A stretch of DNA of 24,305 nucleotides. It comes from Clostridiaceae bacterium UBA6110. GTDB lineage: Bacteria; Bacillota; Clostridia; Clostridiales; Clostridiaceae. The first letter of the stretch is position 1; each line of letters opens with the position of its first letter. The stretch is taken from contig DIWI01000033.1 in NCBI GenBank assembly GCA_002428415.1, positions 1-24,305 on the forward strand. The letters run 5' to 3'. A program made the position numbers and the translations under genes. Below are positions 22,215 through 24,305 of this stretch, piece by piece. Under the pieces are notes generated by a model. That model was not told where the DNA came from. It saw only the letters and a list, made by a program, of their open reading frames with translations, and did not search any database.

Positions 22215-22490
22215 ATGAACAAAGCAGACCTGGTAGCTAAAATAGCGGAGAAGACCGCTTTCACAAAGAAGGATTCAGAGCTTGCCCTCAAGGCAGCCAT
22301 TGAGACCATAGTCGAGGCACTCTCCTCAGGAGAGAAGGTACAGCTTTCAGGCTTCGGAACTTTCGAAGTCAAGGAGAGAAAGGCAAGGGTAGGAAGGAAT
22401 CCAAAGACAAACGAGGAAATTCAGATACCGGCATTCAAGCAGCCGGCATTCAAGGCAGGCAAGGACCTCAAGGAAATAGTGAACGAGTAG
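22215..22490 (+). CDS. hup: HU family nucleoid DNA-binding protein
   Basis: A 91-residue histone-like protein that bends and compacts DNA as a dimer. The N-terminal helical body is MNKADLVAKIAEKTAFTKKDSELAL. The core strand has VQLSGFGTFEVKERKARVGRNP and the beta-arm has RNPKTNEEIQIPAF. P63 is the intercalating proline at the arm tip. It ends with the standard PAFKAGKDLKEIVN. A very strong RBS (AAGGAGG) lies 7 bases upstream of ATG, in keeping with high expression. It has its own promoter and terminator. HU and not IHF is chosen because this form is the usual homodimeric Firmicutes HU. Confidence 0.97.
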   Translation: MNKADLVAKIAEKTAFTKKDSELALKAAIETIVEALSSGEKVQLSGFGTFEVKERKARVGRNPKTNEEIQIPAFKQPAFKAGKDLKEIVNE

Positions 22491-22538
22491 TTCATTTCCC
22501 GAATACTCCCGCCATCATAATATTTAGCATATTATTGG

Positions 22539-22565
22539 AAAAGGCATGCCGCGGCATGCCTTTTT
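22539..22565 (+). terminator. Rho-independent terminator after the HU gene
   Basis: A fully symmetric GC-rich sequence centred at 22551/22552 has GGCATGCC in both arms. It is flanked by AAAA on the left and TTTTT on the right, giving a stem of about 10-12 bp with a tiny loop. The A/T flanks are symmetric, so it could also act leftward. Confidence 0.92.
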
Positions 22566-22621
22566 GATTTGTTGGAAATCTGAAATCCTTCGTTTTGGAA
22601 AGTCGATATTAATGGATAGGG

Positions 22622-22682
22622 GAGGGTGAGAAATCTCAACAATGTTGAGACATCTCACCATTGGTGAGACATCTCACCCTCT
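22622..22682. repeat. Three tandem 19-nt palindromic units forming a perfect three-way junction
   Basis: The TGAG cores at 22627, 22646 and 22665 are spaced exactly 19 bases apart, giving three units: 22625-22643, 22644-22662 and 22663-22681. Each has the pattern TGAGAnATCTCA. The whole block folds with no mismatch: a closing stem GAGGGTGAG/CTCACCCTC (22622-22630 with 22673-22681), hairpin 1 CTCAAC-AAT-GTTGAG (22635-22649), hairpin 2 CTCACC-ATT-GGTGAG (22654-22668), and linkers AAAT, ACAT, ACAT. It lies 57 bases beyond the HU terminator and 7 bases past the hydA stop on the minus strand. No T-tract follows on the minus strand. Function unknown. Confidence 0.8.
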
Positions 22683-22688
22683 TAAATG

Positions 22689-24305
22689 CTATTTGCCTCT
22701 TTCGAAGTATGTCGTATGAAGAAGCTCGTGTGCAAGATGACTTCCAGGCTCTCCGAGGAAATTCTCGTAAATTTCCTTGATGGCAGGATTCTCATGGGAC
22801 TTTCTGATTTCCATGCTCCTGTCTATCTCGTAAATTCCTCTGGTCCTCTTCTTTATTATCTCGAGGTCTCCATGGTGGTAAGGCTGTCCGCCGCCGCCTA
22901 CGCAGCCTCCAGGACATGCCATTATCTCTATTGCATGGTACTTGCTTTCGCCTTTCCTGATGCTTTCAAGAAGCTTCCTTGCATTTCCAAGGCCATGGGC
23001 AACAGCGATGTTAAGACCCAGGTCTCCGATTTCAACCTTAGCTTCTCTAAGCCCCTGCATACCTCTGACTTCAATGAACTCCACGTTTTCAAGCGGCTTC
23101 CCGGTAATAACCTCGGCAGCAGTCCTTAAGGCAGCCTCGATTACTCCGCCTGTAGCTCCGAATATTACTGCAGCACCGGTTGATCTTCCTAGCGGATCAT
23201 CATAGTCTTCATCATGCAGCGACAGGAAGTCTATTCCGGCTTCCTTGATCATTCTGCCAAGCTCTCTGGTGGTTATTACAACATCTACATCCTGCAGTCC
23301 CTTGGACTCCAGCTCAGGTCTTGCCGCCTCGTACTTTTTGGCAACGCATGGCATTACCGAAACGACTACCATATCTTCTCTCTTTAATCCAAGCTTGTTT
23401 GCCAGGTATGTCTTGGTTATTGCACCAAACATCTCATGTGGCGATTTGCAGGTCGAAGGTATGTTCAGAAGGTCCGGGAACTGGTGCTCGAAGAACTTTA
23501 CCCATGCAGGACAGCAGGAGGTAAGTATCGGCAGGTTCGTCCCTTCTGTGACTCTTTCAATCAGCTCATGAGCTTCTTCCATAATTGTCAGGTCCGCAGC
23601 GAAGTCTGTGTCGAATACGAAATCGAATCCGAGTGTCCTCAGTGCAGAAACCATCTTTCCTGTGACAATTGTTCCGGGTGCCAATCCGAAAAGTTCGCCA
23701 AGGGCAACTCTGACGGCAGGGGCTACCTGGACAACGACGGTCTTCTTCTTGTTTTCAAGAAGGTCCCATACCTTAGGCACGTTGTCGACTTCGACAAGGG
23801 CTCCGGTGGGGCAGACTGCGACGCACTGTCCGCAGAATGTGCATACGGTCTTGTGCATAGGTGCGTTGAACGCAGGTCCTACTACAGTATCAAATCCTCT
23901 GCCTACTCCTGAGAGGGCATAGACAGTCTGGACGTCATTGCACATGGTTTCGCATCTTCTGCAAAGGACGCACTTCGACAGGTCCCTGTATATTGCCTTT
24001 GAAGCGGCGTCAACAGGATACGTCGACATCTCTCCGCTGTACCTGATGTTCCTTACGCCAAGGTCTGCTGCCAGCTGCTGAAGTTCGCAGTCCTGGTTCT
24101 TGAGGCAGACAAGGCAATCCTTCGGATGGTCAGATATGAGGAGCTCGACCATGGTCCTTCTGGACTTGATGGCTCTCATGCTGTCCGTCTTGATCACCAT
24201 ACCCTCAAATACAGGGGTTGAGCAGGCAGGTGCAAGGTTTCTTCTTCCTTCCACCTCGACTACGCAGACTCTGCAGGATGCACCCTTGTTTACCATCTTA
24301 ATGTT
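22689..24305 (-). CDS. hydA: [FeFe] hydrogenase catalytic subunit, 5' end missing
   Basis: At least 538 codons; the frame is open through the right edge, so the true start lies outside and the ATG at 24296 is internal. The N-terminal [2Fe-2S] domain is partly visible (ASCRVCVVEVEG, then ACSTPV). The His-ligated cluster motif follows (HPKDCLVC....C), then two [4Fe-4S] motifs (CVLCRRCETMC and CTFCGQCVAVCP). The H-cluster signatures are TSCCPAW (L1), MPCVAKK (L2) and MACPGGCVGGGG (L3). The enzyme makes or consumes H2. Domain order and size fit HydA/HndD-type subunits of clostridial single-subunit or electron-bifurcating multimeric hydrogenases. The latter would be supported if NuoE/NuoF-like genes lie upstream, beyond the window. 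It ends in TYFERGK, 7 bases before the palindromic array. Confidence 0.97.
   Translation of the reverse strand, partial: NIKMVNKGASCRVCVVEVEGRRNLAPACSTPVFEGMVIKTDSMRAIKSRRTMVELLISDHPKDCLVCLKNQDCELQQLAADLGVRNIRYSGEMSTYPVDAASKAIYRDLSKCVLCRRCETMCNDVQTVYALSGVGRGFDTVVGPAFNAPMHKTVCTFCGQCVAVCPTGALVEVDNVPKVWDLLENKKKTVVVQVAPAVRVALGELFGLAPGTIVTGKMVSALRTLGFDFVFDTDFAADLTIMEEAHELIERVTEGTNLPILTSCCPAWVKFFEHQFPDLLNIPSTCKSPHEMFGAITKTYLANKLGLKREDMVVVSVMPCVAKKYEAARPELESKGLQDVDVVITTRELGRMIKEAGIDFLSLHDEDYDDPLGRSTGAAVIFGATGGVIEAALRTAAEVITGKPLENVEFIEVRGMQGLREAKVEIGDLGLNIAVAHGLGNARKLLESIRKGESKYHAIEIMACPGGCVGGGGQPYHHGDLEIIKKRTRGIYEIDRSMEIRKSHENPAIKEIYENFLGEPGSHLAHELLHTTYFERGK

Noticed and set aside
22622..22682. CRISPR array or rho-independent terminator
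   Set aside because: Units are contiguous without spacers, so not CRISPR; no T-tract follows on either strand, so not a standard terminator.
22686..23129. Rightward ORF opposite the hydrogenase
   Set aside because: It is antisense to conserved hydA sequence with all H-cluster motifs; no RBS or family similarity.

Overview
The window reads as chromosomal DNA of an anaerobic, low-to-moderate GC Firmicute of the class Clostridia. The evidence is: an [FeFe] hydrogenase, a giant tandem-ASKHA CoA-dehydratase-activase-type protein, a DUF4364 gene, a valine T-box ahead of valS, strong AGGAGG-type ribosome binding sites, frequent TTG/GTG starts and very heavy use of AGG for arginine. Genus cannot be fixed from the sequence alone. 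I see no transposase, phage gene, CRISPR array, rRNA or tRNA; most of the DNA is core housekeeping sequence.

Layout. 1-144 is the C-terminus of an SPFH/stomatin-like protein, then a terminator and a short-chain reductase resembling YmfI (EF-P 5-aminopentanone reductase). A bidirectional terminator separates it from a leftward two-component system (response regulator then histidine kinase). A divergent promoter region (about 3155-3434) carries a 22-bp near-palindrome. It leads rightward into an operon of a SAM methyltransferase, an M16 zinc peptidase and recX. Next comes the 1425-residue activase-like protein behind a long leader that holds a terminator-like hairpin. A consensus promoter inside its last codons drives a T-box leader and valS, followed by folC (with its own structured leader) and nfo (endonuclease IV).

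A terminator separates nfo from a leftward DUF4364 gene. Divergent from that is a double OB-fold SSB-like gene. A 55-residue membrane protein with its own promoter and terminator follows. Then comes the leftward lysine/diaminopimelate cluster asd-dapA-dapB. Divergent from asd is a second SAM methyltransferase in an operon with hslO (Hsp33), then a separately promoted HU gene. The right edge is a leftward [FeFe] hydrogenase gene cut off at its 5' end.

Functionally the window covers translation (T-box/valS, the EF-P modification candidate), one-carbon metabolism (folC), cell-wall/lysine precursors (asd-dapA-dapB), DNA repair and nucleoid proteins (recX, nfo, SSB-like, HU), redox stress (hslO) and fermentative hydrogen metabolism (hydA). 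The most unusual non-coding object is 22622-22682: three 19-nt palindromic units in tandem that together fold into a perfectly paired three-way junction just downstream of hydA. Other points of interest are the attenuator/uORF-like leader of the activase, the folC and SSB-like leaders, two palindromes in divergent promoter regions, and the orphan 55-residue membrane protein. Promoter and RNA-structure calls come from reading by eye and are not computed.
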